A stretch of DNA of 64,000 nt from Cricetomys ansorgei (lineage: Eukaryota; Chordata; Mammalia; Rodentia; Nesomyidae), in NCBI GenBank assembly GCA_026225945.1, contig JAMJFZ010003643.1:1-64000 (forward strand), read 5' to 3'. Below, in pieces: positions 1 through 12,400 of the stretch. The position numbers and the translations under genes were made by a program. How positions within the stretch are numbered: position 1 is the stretch's first letter; the number at the start of each line of letters is the position of its first letter. The notes beneath the pieces were generated by a model. That model made no database searches. It saw only the letters and a list, made by a program, of their open reading frames with translations, and was not told the DNA's origin.

Positions 1-1811
1 TTGATGGAAGCTGGACTAGGTAACTATCCAAGAGTAGAAAAAGGGATATCATTAGAAATTGTCTTCTGGCTATCCAGTCTCTAGTTCCTGGCTTACCCTG
101 CAGAATTCAGGCAGAAGTTCTCTCTTTTGGCATGGGGTTAAGCTCTTCCAATGTCCCAGTGTTTCCAATAGGTAGGATGGGTTATAGGTTGAAGGTTTTG
201 TGGCTGGAGTGTTTATTTGTCTCCATTAGGGTCCTGGTCATTAACTTATTCTCTATCCTCCTTTCAAAATTGTTTGGAATTGAGTCAGTCTCTCTTCTCA
301 TACAAGGATGCCTCGAAATTCTGATGTCTCCTATAAGAATGACTTCAATTGCCAGCTTCAGAGTCATTATCAATACACAATGCATATTTAAAATTCACTA
401 AACCTAAAACTCCTCTGCTCAAATATCTTTTCGAATCTTCAGTACTTTCACATACTGTCAGATGTTGTTATTAGCTACTAAAGTTTAGTTTATAAAAAAA
501 AAAAAAAAGTTTGTTTGAGACAGGTTTTCTCTGTTGTAACTCTGGCTGTCCTGGAACTTACTCTGTAGACCAGGCTGGCCTCAAACTCAAAGAGATCTGT
601 CTGCCTCTGCCTCCCAAGTGCTGGGATTAAAGGCATGCACAACAACCCATAGAAAGATTTCATAGGGTGAGGTTCTGAGTTAGAAATAAAATAAATCAAC
701 CACCCCAGGTACACACATGGGAAAGGAAAAGGGAGACATTAACCCAGCAGTTGATGGCAGTCCTGAAGGTCTTGAATAAATCATAGTAACTAGAGATTTG
801 TTTGAACGGTTGTGAGGCAGTCTAAAAGGAAGATCAAGGAAGACAAATTCTTAATCACGCAGCTTTAATACACAAATCCACAATCTCTTTTGATTCTTAA
901 ATGTGAAGACCCTGAAATATCTTTTAACTCAGGAATAATGCCCCTGTCATGTAACTATAAATAGGCTATGAATATTGTCTTAGTTTTAAATTTACTTAAA
1001 GCATGTAACATAATTCTTTATTTGAAAAAAAAAAGAAAGAAAGAAGAAAAGGAAAAGAAATAGCAAAAGAACTGTCGAAAAATAAATCTATAGAATAGTT
1101 TCTATGTGTGGCTGTTTTCCTGAGCATATAAAATCTTCAAAATTGTACAATCCTAGTTAATTTTAGAAATAGAACTGGAGATCAGAGAAAGGGTTTCGTT
1201 TTTCCTTTTTGTATGCTTACTTTCAGAGATATGACTGATTTAAATTATAATTCTTGAGTCATTTTTAATCTTAACTTTAAAAGAAAGGACAAATGTTTAA
1301 GTTAAAAGAAAGCACAAGGAAAAATCTAGTATATCGAAACTTCCATCAAAATATATAGGAAAGCTGAGTTTTCTTGCTTAAAAAAACGTGTAGAGTACAT
1401 GCAATATACTGCATTACTTAAGTTACTCAAAAGTAATTGAGGACAAATGACATTTTTAAAAGTAGACTGAGTACTGGATTTTTTTAATGATCAGATATGT
1501 TCTTAATTTTAAAACAATTTGAGGACCTTAACTCTCCCAAGGATTTTATTTAGAAGGATGGATTTTCTTTCCAAAAGATGTAATGGAGTCCTAAAGATAG
1601 AACAATCTTCTCAATATAATACATTCCACATAAAGCCACGTTCCAGCAGTAACTGTGAACCTTCACGGTTTCATATTTCAATTCCAAATAATATCGTCCT
1701 ACTTCCTGTATAATTTGCCATCATTGTATGAATCACTCCTTTGTTAAAGGCTTTCCTCAGAATTTCCTAGGACAGAAATTGGACAGAAAATTAATTTCTT
1801 GTTTGTAAGAA
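1..1811. other. Upstream flank of Csn1s1
   Basis: No gene was found here. The stretch is AT-rich, with one antisense B1 SINE (about 494-655) and a purine-rich A/G tract (about 1025-1065). Short open frames, such as 132-401 and 1519-1713, lack splice context and resemble no family I recognise. Distal mammary regulatory elements could lie here but cannot be identified from sequence alone. Confidence 0.6.
494..655 (-). repeat. B1 SINE, antisense
   Basis: A T-run at 494-508 is followed by the antisense B1 hallmarks: GAGACAGG, CTGTCCTGGAACT, GTAGACCAGGCTGGCCT, CTGCCTCTGCCTCCCAAGTG and GGGATTAAAGGCATG. This 7SL-derived rodent SINE supports a muroid host. Confidence 0.9.
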
Positions 1812-1911
1812 TTCTTAGAATTTAAGTGAACCATTTAGATGAAAGAAAACCACAAAATTAGCATTTCACTTATCAGTAAGTTTAAATAGCTGCGAAGGAA
1901 AGTCGTTGGCC
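1812..1911 (+). promoter_or_regulatory. Csn1s1: Csn1s1 proximal promoter (STAT5 site, milk box, TATA-like)
   Basis: TTCTTAGAA at 1812-1820 is a perfect TTCNNNGAA STAT5/GAS palindrome about 95 bp upstream of the predicted start. ACCACAAAATTAGCAT at 1849-1864 contains an octamer-like ATTAGCAT and recurs in the promoters of the other two casein genes in this window. TTTAAATAG at 1881-1889 stands where a TATA box should be, about 30 bp before exon 1. The layout matches the prolactin-responsive casein promoters of other mammals, in which STAT5 acts with C/EBP, glucocorticoid receptor and Oct-1. Factor occupancy is inferred. Confidence 0.82.
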
Positions 1912-1960
1912 ATCATCTCGATCATCACCAAGCTTGCTTCTTCCCACTCTCGGGTTTAAG
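1912..1960 (+). other. Csn1s1: Csn1s1 exon 1 (5' UTR)
   Basis: This is a non-coding first exon ending in GGGTTTAAG before the donor GTATTG at 1961. Its sequence (ATCATC, GATCATCA, AGCTTGCTTCTTCCCA) closely resembles the alpha-s1 casein leader of ruminants. The start is set by the distance from the TATA-like box and is good to a few bases. Intron 1 runs to 3356. Confidence 0.78.
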
Positions 1961-2939
1961 GTATTGTGATTACATATAGAAAAATTTGCTATGATTCCAT
2001 AATTCTAATTTTTTCTACTCAACAAAATCATATTTGCAACACTTTCTGTATGTTTACAAAATATTGATATTTTGTTAGAGTATGCCAAGAGCTTAAAATT
2101 TTATTTGTTAATTTTTATATCTTCTTGTAGATTGAGGAGAGAGAGATCAATATAGTTTTATATAAACCAATTTATTTTTGATATTTTTTGTAACTACAAA
2201 TACTGCATACTAAAAATGATACATAATTTCAATATTCTCTTAGAGTAAGGAACTTCTAGCTATTTTGTACAATTCTATGGAAACTGTCATGTAAAATATT
2301 TTATGATGTGTATAAATTTGATAGCAAAGACCATCTTAGCAGGATCTTTCAGGACTATCTTTGTTCTGTATCCTCTGGCTAATAAACATATGGATATGCT
2401 AATGATATAGATTAATAGAAAGTTTATTTTGTGCAGATGGTTGAAATTAGTACCTTGGAAAACCATGAATAGATTCATGCTAAACAAGATAATGGTTTTT
2501 TTTTTTAAAGTGCTTTCCTTCATACAGAAATTTTAGATTCTTGATATATCAGTGTTTTTTGACTAGTATGTAAAAGAATTACAGATATAGAGTGATTTTT
2601 TTTTGCCCTAAGTGTTTTTTAATTGATTTTTTTTTAATTTAAGAAAATGTCACTATCTCTAATTTAGTGTGATTTGCTGGAACTCTAGAAATGAACCATA
2701 TAAAGACATAGGAATCTTATAACTCCATCTAATTGAGTCATCACCATATAGTTATGATGACACTCATACAGCTTGATGAAGGAAGTCAGGAAGGAATAAC
2801 CAAGTCTTTTTCAAATTGATTGCTAGAAGTACATGTTTCCCCCTCGGTGAAGGATATCATACTAAATATCAAATTATTTTTAAAAGAGTGAACAAAATAA
2901 TGGAAATCGGTATTTCCGAATACCAGCTTCTAAGAAAGG

Positions 2940-3120
2940 GCAGGCAAGATGCTGGGCAGGTAAAGGTACTTGCCATGAACCCGGGCATTTGAGTTGCATC
3001 CCAGTTCTCCACACGGTGGAAATGAAGAAATGACTTTGAATTTTGACTTCGCAATTTGTTCTCTGACAGACACAAATGCAAGTAGTAGCACATACATGGA
3101 TTCAATGAGAAAGAGGGGGG
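2940..3120 (+). repeat. Degenerate B3/B2-like SINE
   Basis: Shows the diverged pattern GCAAGATGCTGGGCAGGTAAAGGTACTTGCC, then TTTGAGTTGCATCCCAGTTCTCCACACGGTGG and ending in GACAGACACAAATGCA. It lies in intron 1, 240-400 bp before exon 2. Family assignment is tentative. Confidence 0.5.
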
Positions 3121-3356
3121 AGGAGAGAGAGGGAGACGAAATAGTAAGTTTAATTTTTAAAATTAAGGGAACTAAGATAACAAAAAAGGCAAACGTTTAT
3201 TTTGTTTGCAAAACCAGACATCTTATGCTTTCAAAAATACTACTTCTCAAACCAAATTATTTTTATCATAATAATTATTACTCTACTGTTGAATGGTCCA
3301 GAAAGAAATTTTATGAAAACAAAAGCTAACATTTCCTCACTCTGTTTCTTCAATAG

Positions 3357-3419
3357 ACCTTGGCAACCATGAAACTCCTCATACTTACCAGCCTTGTGGC
3401 TGCTGCTCTTGCCATGCCT
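3357..3419 (+). CDS. Csn1s1: Csn1s1 exon 2: start codon and signal peptide
   Basis: The acceptor CAATAG is followed by 12 nt of leader, the ATG at 3369 and 17 codons (MKLLILTSLVAAALA plus MP), then the donor GTGAGT at 3420. The hydrophobic core and the Ala-x-Ala end are the standard calcium-sensitive casein signal peptide. The near-identical 17-codon exon in Csn2 and Csn1s2a shows that the three genes are paralogous. Confidence 0.95.
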
Positions 3420-6400
3420 GTGAGTACAGCAGAGAATATGTTCTATCCTCTGAGAAACACCCCACCACCTGTGCACACCTGAGATTCCTACAGAAATAAC
3501 CTCAAGCATGTGATGATCTCTAGTAAACAACTGAAGTCAGAAGTAGAAATAGGTTATGACTTCCCATTTTGACCACATTATTTAAATCCATCCAAATCCG
3601 TAATACTAAGTCTCATTAAAGTCCTATTAAAAATAAATAAATCGACAATGAAAATCACAAATAAAAGTGAGGAAAAATGTTGTATAACACTATAAATAGC
3701 ACAGTAGTATGTACCAAATCTCATTTCTCCAGTACACCATAGCATAAGTGCCCTTCTAAGTATGCCACAGGCACGTGAGAGTTCTTCACCAAAGATGACA
3801 GTGTCTCGTGCTCCAGAGCATTAGACTCTCAGATGCCCTGTATCAGCATGATTTCCCAAGAAATAGAAAACTTGCATGCCAAAGGAAACAGTGTGGTGTC
3901 TGTTTGTGTTTGTTACTATTCGATTAAATTTAACCGTCATCTTTATAGTCAAAATGTGAATTTAAGCAATTATGTAATATATTGATGATAAAATGTAATC
4001 CTGACCAAAAAAATTTACGTACTTTGCCGCCTAAATAGTATAGTGTTTTAAAACTATTTTAGAATTTTTATGAAATTGTTAATTATTAATTGTTCAGAGA
4101 AATAAATCATAATTTTGAACCAATTAAAACTAACAGGAGAGTTCTACTTTTCAGGCATTTTATACAGATTTTTTTTTTAATTTCTGCTATAATCTAAAGA
4201 AAATAGATAAATTATTTTTCTTTGATATCTTTCAATAAAATAATTATTTCTTCTTATATTCTGGGCAGCAGTTTCTGACAAATTTTAATATTATTGTCAA
4301 ATATTTTTCTTAAAGAGCAATTTCAAGTAAATGGTATCATATGCATACTATTATTGTTTTCTTGATTTATGTTAGTCTTATTTATGCTATTTCATTCCTC
4401 TGCTAATTTTCAGAGGTTTCATCTTCCAAACACAGCAGGCTTTCAAGTAAGTACTGCATTTTCTCCTCCAAGAACACTCTCTAATCATGGAGATTAGTTG
4501 ACGACACACTGACAGCAAAGACATGCAAAACCCCATCTTTCTTTCTCTGTGAAATAGCCTCCTTCAGGTCCCTGAGGAATATCTTTTCAGCTAACAGATA
4601 CAAGAGTAGTTATACTAACCAAAACTTTTATGAAAGAGCATATGAGGCCAGGGAGATGTCTCAGCAGGTAATTGTGATGCTTATGTAAGCCTGATATGAC
4701 TAGAATTCAGTCCCTAGAGAGCAAGTTGGAAGGAAAGAACCAACTTTTAACTCTTAAATGTTATCCTCTGTCACACATGCACCTTGCGCACGCGCATGCG
4801 CACACACACACACACATACGCATGGTACTAATTCAAATGGACTTATACATTAAGTTAATACAGATACTTATTCTCACAAACAGTTGGCAAAATTTAATAT
4901 TTTAAGGTAAACTATTTTAACATATTCTGGCTTCTTTTTCTTTTCCGTTTACTTTTTGTGACCCTTCATTTTGTCTAATTTTATATAGTGAATGATAAAT
5001 TAATTACATCTACTACCCCTTCTACTACAAGCATTAATCCTCCACTGTTTCCAGTAAATGAATGAATGCCATGTTCTCATTAATGTTATTTTTTTTTGCA
5101 GAATCAAAAACAGAGCAGCAGTGAGGTAAGCTGCCTCTGGAGAAAGCCAAATCCTTCCTCTCTCCACCTCCTCCATCCCTCTGTTAGCTCCCATGAATAT
5201 GAAATGCCTTCTTAACATTGATTTTTATATATGCTCAAAAATATCCAGGTGTTCAGATACCTGGACTACACTTTCAATTCTATTTTGATTTCATCTATAT
5301 GCAAAGACTTTGTTGGACATATTGGAAACAAATATTTAACAAATTATATTTGGCAGAAAGGGCACAAGTTAAGGTGTCTCTTTCAGATTTTTGGTTTATT
5401 TCATAAAACTTCTGGTTTCTCTTCTACCTAAGAATCTATTGATTTACTGAATTAAATTAAGCACTGGGGTTCTTGTGGGAAAAGAGTACATTTTTTATGT
5501 AAATCACCTCCATATAATTGAAATAATATGTTTCACAATTTCATTCCAACAGGAGCAACAGGAAATCATTGAACAAGCGAAATATCTCACCTTAAAAAAG
5601 GTAAGTGTTACCATTCCTAAAACACAAAAACACGCAGAGGAACACTCTTTTCTTTGCATTTAGCATAGAAAGTAGCAGGTTTCATTACAGCATTTCCATG
5701 AATGGACATTATATTTTGTTCTCAATAAATGGATTAAAAACATATAGTTTTGTATATAAAAGTGTTTCCACTTGAACTGAAAACCCTTTTCATTAGTTAA
5801 AATGTAGATTTTAACTTTAATTTATACCTAAAATTTTGCTTCTGTCAAAAACACTTTCATTCCATGATCTATTTAGCAGTGCAGGATTCCATGCCCACAA
5901 CGTAGAGTCGTTGGGTGTGCGTGGACAGTGTTTCACATGTGGTACAGTTCTCTAAAATGTTACCTGTTTGATAAATACAGGAATATCAAATTCTAACGAA
6001 AGGCATTATTTAAAACACTTGATGGCTAACCCAACTTTTTCTGAATAAATTGTAACATAACTATTTTTAATTATTTCTTTTAGTTGTTTAATTTATAATA
6101 TAATTACATCATTTATCCTTCCCTTCCCTCTCTTCAAACCCTCCCATCTAGCCATCCCTGCTCTCTTTCAAATTCAAGCCCTCTTTCTTAGAAATTATAC
6201 ACATAATCATCAATAGATACTTCTAACCTGCTCGGTCTGTGAATATTATGTGCATGTTTTCAGGGCTGACTTTTTGGTATTGGGTAATCAATTGGTGTGC
6301 TCTTCCCTGAGGAAGACTATTTCTCATTCTGTCAGAATTCTTTAATTGCCTGTAGCTTTTTGTGTAGGGTTGAGGCCTTCTGAGCTTTTCGCTGCCTACT

Positions 6401-9400
6401 TGAGCATGTCTATTGTCAGAAGCTGCACCCATAAAGTCTTACCAACATGACTGCCTAAACATGAGCTGAACGAGATTTAAGACTAATTAGGAGACTTAAG
6501 ACAGGCCAGAATATCCATGGGATATAATTTAGAGCTAAAATAGGTACTCAAGAGTTAAAAATCAAAAGATTTCAAAACTGAATATTAAGCAAAATGACGG
6601 GCAAAACAACACAACCAAGTAAAACAAATTCGAAAATATTTTAAGAGTATATTTATTGACAGCATATACAAAGATAGCACAGCAAAGAGACACTTAAATT
6701 TAGAGTTAATATGGCAAGAAACACTGGTCACTAATGGAAAATAGATTTATTTTTAAATTTGCAACAGAAAGTGATGATGCCAACTTGGTTATGGATTTTC
6801 ATTATTTATGTCCTTTTTACTAATAATGTTTCTCTTTCTTTTCTAACCATAAGGAATACATCAATGACCTGAACAGAGTAAGAAACATCTATAAAATTTA
6901 AACTATTACTAAAGTCTGTGATTTAAATGCATGTTATACAAGTTACACTTTACCTTTTCAGCAGAAAGCCCTTCTGACAGAGGAACAGAGTGATGAAATC
7001 AAGGTACTAAAGTTCTCCACAAAATAATATGACGAAAATATCCATTCACATAGTAAAAAAACACATTTATTTGGACTGTCTATGCCATTTATCATTTGCT
7101 TGAAACCTTCAATTACACATTCAAAATGATTAATGAAGTCTATTGATAATTCTGGGGGGCTTTTGATGTTATAACTTAAGTGAGCAACTACAATACAGTA
7201 TGAAATACATATGACTCAATGACTAAACAAATACATGCATTTAAAGTCTTGTCCATTGTTGGCATGCTTTATGAAGACTGAAGGAATTCATTGGCTGAGC
7301 AATGTAGCAAAATTGCAGCAACATTTTGCTCCAAAAAAATGGAGCAAAACATGTAGCCCGAGAGCATTTTACATCATCACATTTCATTATTCTTTCACCA
7401 ATTCCAAATTTTGAACTTGATTGTTTGAATTTTTTAAGTAAGTTCAGTATTAAAAGAGCATAGAGTTTTCAAAGCTTGTAAGATCAATGATTCTTATCTT
7501 TTTAAATCTATTTGATGACTGAAATCTTTCCTTACAGGTAACTAGGGACAAATCAACTGAGATAAAACCCTTTGCATTAAAACTACTCCACCAAGTATGA
7601 GGGCAAACAAATAATAAGCATTCCCTTTAATTAACTTACCCAAATGAGAGAATAATTATGATTTGCCTGTGACAAATATCCCTAATTCCTAGAAAGAATA
7701 GATCCTCTTACATGCTTGATAGAATTAAGTAGATGACTCACCAATATTGATATTTTGAGCGTAAGCCCTAGTGGATGATGTTCTACAACTATGATTCTGA
7801 AAACTATGAACTGGATACTAACTGGAAAAAAAAATCTATTTCTTTAGTATCTATAAACTCAGAAACCCTTGATCAATACTCTTCTCTGGTGCATTTTTAT
7901 CTATAGCATACCTTTTATACAGAGATTTTGCTCAATGTCCAGAAGCAAGGTTAAAAGAAAAGATAATGTTGCACTATTCACAGATACATTAACATGTTGA
8001 CAGTCTCTCCTAATGTGGAATAGCTCAAAGGATTTTAAATAGTCTCAGAAATTCAAATTATGGGAATGAATACATCAGTTTGGCAAGTTTTTGATGATTT
8101 GCTTGTTGTTCGTTTTCCTCAATTCTTAGTATTGTTCCAAGTTTCTATTGTCTCTAGCATGTGTTTAACTTGATATTTACAAGTTTAAATTTGAGTGGGA
8201 TGAAAAGTAAGGTAAAATTTTTTCTCTTTTCTTTTTCTTAGGAACAAGCAATGGCCAGTGCTCAGGTAAGGCTCTGTCTTTTTAAGGTATTCTACAATTA
8301 AGCATCCTGTGTATTGTGTGCAGTCTGCTTCATTTTAAGAAAGTTCTCTTATGTGGAGAATGCTAGGAAAATGAACTTAGAAATATTTTACTTCTTGAAC
8401 TTCTCAGATAAGTGTGTGCCATTTTATGAATAAAAAACATACAGTATGGTCCAGTTAAAATTGGAAGTAGAAATTTAAGCCATTTAAGTAATAGTCAGTA
8501 AAATAAAAAAATAGAGATTTGCTTATTTACAAAAGTAACAATCAAGAAGCAAAATGTGGATCAAAGTCTGAGACTGTGGCAGAGCACTCACGTTTGGGAC
8601 CAAGAACTTCTCCTCCTGCTCTTTAGTACAGAGCTGAAACCAAAGGAGTTCACACAACAACATAGGATCAATGTGCTGTGCTGCCAACTCTAAGACATGG
8701 GAAGAGACTCCATTGACCTATTACATACACAGTCAATCAACTGTCTCCAGAAAAAAATAATCAGTGCAATACTAATTCTAATACTAAATTTTTAATACTA
8801 AAAAGCAATCTTCTGAAATGCATTATTGTAAATGAAACTGCAACTGCACATATATGCATGGATTAGAAGAGTAAATATTTCAAAGGGTATATAACTTGAT
8901 ATCTAATATAATTTTATTCCCATAGTGAAATTATTATATTTAATATTTATTATAATTTGTTTAATAGTTATTTATTCACATGAAGCAGCTCCAAAATATG
9001 TGAGAATAAACACTGACCCCCAAGGTCTTTGATAACCTTGCTCAATGTAGCTATTATTTTAAGTTTTCATTTTATCAAAAACATTTTCATAAATTTTGCA
9101 CTGTATACAATAATACAGTTCCTTGTCTTTGTTTGAAAAGATCAAAAGGACTATTTAATTTTTTTCACTTCCTAGCTAAATTATTGGGTATTATATAATT
9201 TTTCAAGTAAAGTTGATAAGAAATATTTTACAATGGTCATGAACCTCTTCTCATAGCTGTTTCAACTCCAAAATAATCCTTTCAAAGATATGGAAATTGC
9301 TTTCTTCAAAGGTCATGATACTCATTTTCTTTCTCTTAGCAGATTGACTCTAGCAGCAGCTCATCAAGTGAGGTAAAAAAAAAAATTCGTTTGTACTCAG

Positions 9401-12400
9401 AGTTCCAGTTAATGTAAGACAGTTTTGAACATCTGTAGTATGATATGTGACTACAGTGTACGATCTCCTTGCCTTAGCTTCTATGTGTGACATTATATTA
9501 ATTTTAATATGCAATTATCACCCCCTAAAATAAAAAGTCAACTATTTGTCAAAGATGAATTTAAAGAGTTATTTCTGGGGAAACAATCCTTTTTGATTGC
9601 TTATCTTTACATTTAATTTCCTTCTTTGTCATTCTCAGATTTTTTATAGAACTTGACTTATTAAATGATCACTTCCAAATGAACGAAGTATATTTTTTGT
9701 TCTATGTAGAAGTCACTTGGATCTGTATTATCCTGACTCTGGGATAATAAAATTAATATTCATTCTTTGCCTCTTGCTAATCTAGAAGAAAGGACAGTAG
9801 ACATAGAAGATGGTGAGCCAAACACTTTGACTTTAAGAGCAAAATATCCAGTTATCAAAATGAAATGTAGGACAAGAAGGGTAGTTAGGTTAATTTTGTA
9901 GACGTGCTTATTTCCACCTACCTCAACAATCTGAGTAATGTCCTGGTAAAAAGAGTAACAAGAAGAAAAGCAGTATATATATAATATAATAAAATATAAT
10001 ATAATATAATATAATATAATATATAATATAATATAATATAATATAATATAATATATGCATATAATATAATGTGTGACAAATTACCAACCCCATGTTGTTA
10101 TCCAGGAGTTTGTGGCTTAAGGTGATTTTAGTGCAGTAATTTAGTAATACAACATGTGGTTGATTAGTCTAATACCTCAAATAAGAATAAGTTGTGGTTA
10201 TAAATCTGCATTTTCTTCATTTTGTTAGGAAGCTGAGAACGCTATTCCCACAAGTACTGAGGTAAGGTGTATTTGCTAAATTTAACATATGTTAACGATA
10301 TGCTATTACTAACCTAGGTAAATGAAAGTATACCCAGAAAACTTTCACATCTCTACTTTTTTTCTTTTCTTTATTTATTTTATTTTTATTTTTTTTAGGA
10401 GAAACACATTGCAAGTGAAGAGACTCTAAACCAGTGCACCCTGGTAAGACTTCAGTGAGTCATTCAAAGGTCAAACAGTGAGTGAGAATGTTATAGTGAT
10501 TGACTTGCAACACGTAGTTTCATGAAATTTAAATGTCTACTTGCCACCTTCCAAGCTTAAACTAACAACTTTTTATACTAGGTTTATAAACTTTCGTTTT
10601 AGCTAAATATTTTATTTAATGTTTTCATGGTTTACCATTTTTGAATCCGAATAAAACACTATCTAAATGGTGACACATTAATTTGTCAAATTTAAGCCCC
10701 AGTCGATGCTGTGTTTTCGATCAGTCTAATACATTTACATTGTGATAAAATAAATACTAAATTATTATTAATACGATAATATAATAATACTTGGTTTTCT
10801 CTCAACCAATTTTAGTTAGTATTAAAAACATTTTAACTTGGTTCATGAAGCACTTTGAGTTACTTTTGTAAAATCTAATTTTAACAGTAAGAAAGTAAAT
10901 GGTATTTTCTGTTTTCTGGTTATCCAAGGCTGAGATATACTGCAAGTGTGATTTCCTAATACTCACACTTCAAGACAAATGTATTATGATTTAAATTAAA
11001 TTAAATTTTTATAGAAAATTTCCTTTTTACATTTAAAATTTTTTTCTTCTCTCATACAACTTGTATAATACATCCTGACCCCTCCTCCCTAACCTCCACT
11101 TCCAGTTCCCCCATCTCCCCTAGATCTAACCCCCATCACAACCCACAAACTTTCCTCACACTAATTCTTCCTAGAAAAGAACTGTCCCCCCAGGGTTACA
11201 ACTCAAAGAAGGCATGATATAGAGGGATGGAACAAGGCCAGGCACCAATCCACATATCAAGTGTGGACCAGGCAACCCAGCAGGAAAAGAAGGTTCTCAA
11301 GGACAGGTGAAAGGGTCAGAGACACCCAGCCTGTAGGAGTGTTTCAAGAACAACAATCTAGACAGTCATAAGATGTATTTATGGGATCCTGAGGATTCTG
11401 TGTCTGTGGCTTCAGTCTCTCTGGGCTCCTAAGAGTGCTAGTCAGTTGACACTGTGGGGCTTGTTCTCCTATAAAAAAAAATTCTTAAAGATTATAAAAG
11501 AAACGAATTCATTTGGCATAAAAAGGGTACTAGAATAAGAGTAAGAATTCCTCTTCCCTTAATCCTGGGGAAAAACATTGCAGGTTTACTATCTAAAATT
11601 ACTGAATTATGCAAATGAAATTGAGAATTTTTTTTTTAAGTTTAAACAGGAACAGCTTCAGAAACAGGTCAAATACAACCAGCTTTGCCAGGTAATATTT
11701 TATTTATTATAATTCTAATTCATATTATATTATAGAGATAATATAAATGACATCCATCTTTCTTTTTCTAAGTAAATTATTCTAGCTTTGACATTAATAA
11801 TAATTAATCAATTATTGATCTGAATATTGCCATGCAATGTTTATCCTTTTTACATTTTCTGAAGAAGAGTTCAAGGTTATTATGTCTGGTATAAACATGA
11901 AATTAAGAGACAGGGGAGAGAGATGGGGACATTATTGCACATTGTAGAGTATATGTGATCTTCTCAAGACTGAGCTAAAGTCAGATGGACATCGTACCCT
12001 TAAATGCTAACTACTAAACAATTGTGTTTGTCTATGTCAAATATTATTCAAATACAAATTCTATGTCAATAAATATAATAAGAAAAGAATTATTTTTCTT
12101 CCTTAACAAAGTGAGATTATTAAATCTAAATTATTTTAATATTTTTCAAATACTATGCCAAGCAAATTCCATGTCAACCAATGTACTAAAACAGACTTAC
12201 TTTTCCTACTTAGCAAGCTGTCCAGGCACAGGTAAGATATTTTACTAAATCTAAATTGTTTTAATATTCCTCAAATACTATGCCAAGCAAATTCCATGTC
12301 AACCAATATACTAAAAGAGACTTATTTTTCCTCCTTAGCAAGCTGTCCAGGCACAGGTAAGATATTTTACTAAATCTAAATTGTTTTAATATTCCTCAAA

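Noticed and set aside
9780..9815. Possible additional alpha-s1 exon (TCTAG|AAGAAAGGACAG)
   Set aside because: It meets an in-frame TAG at once and has no GT donor in phase.
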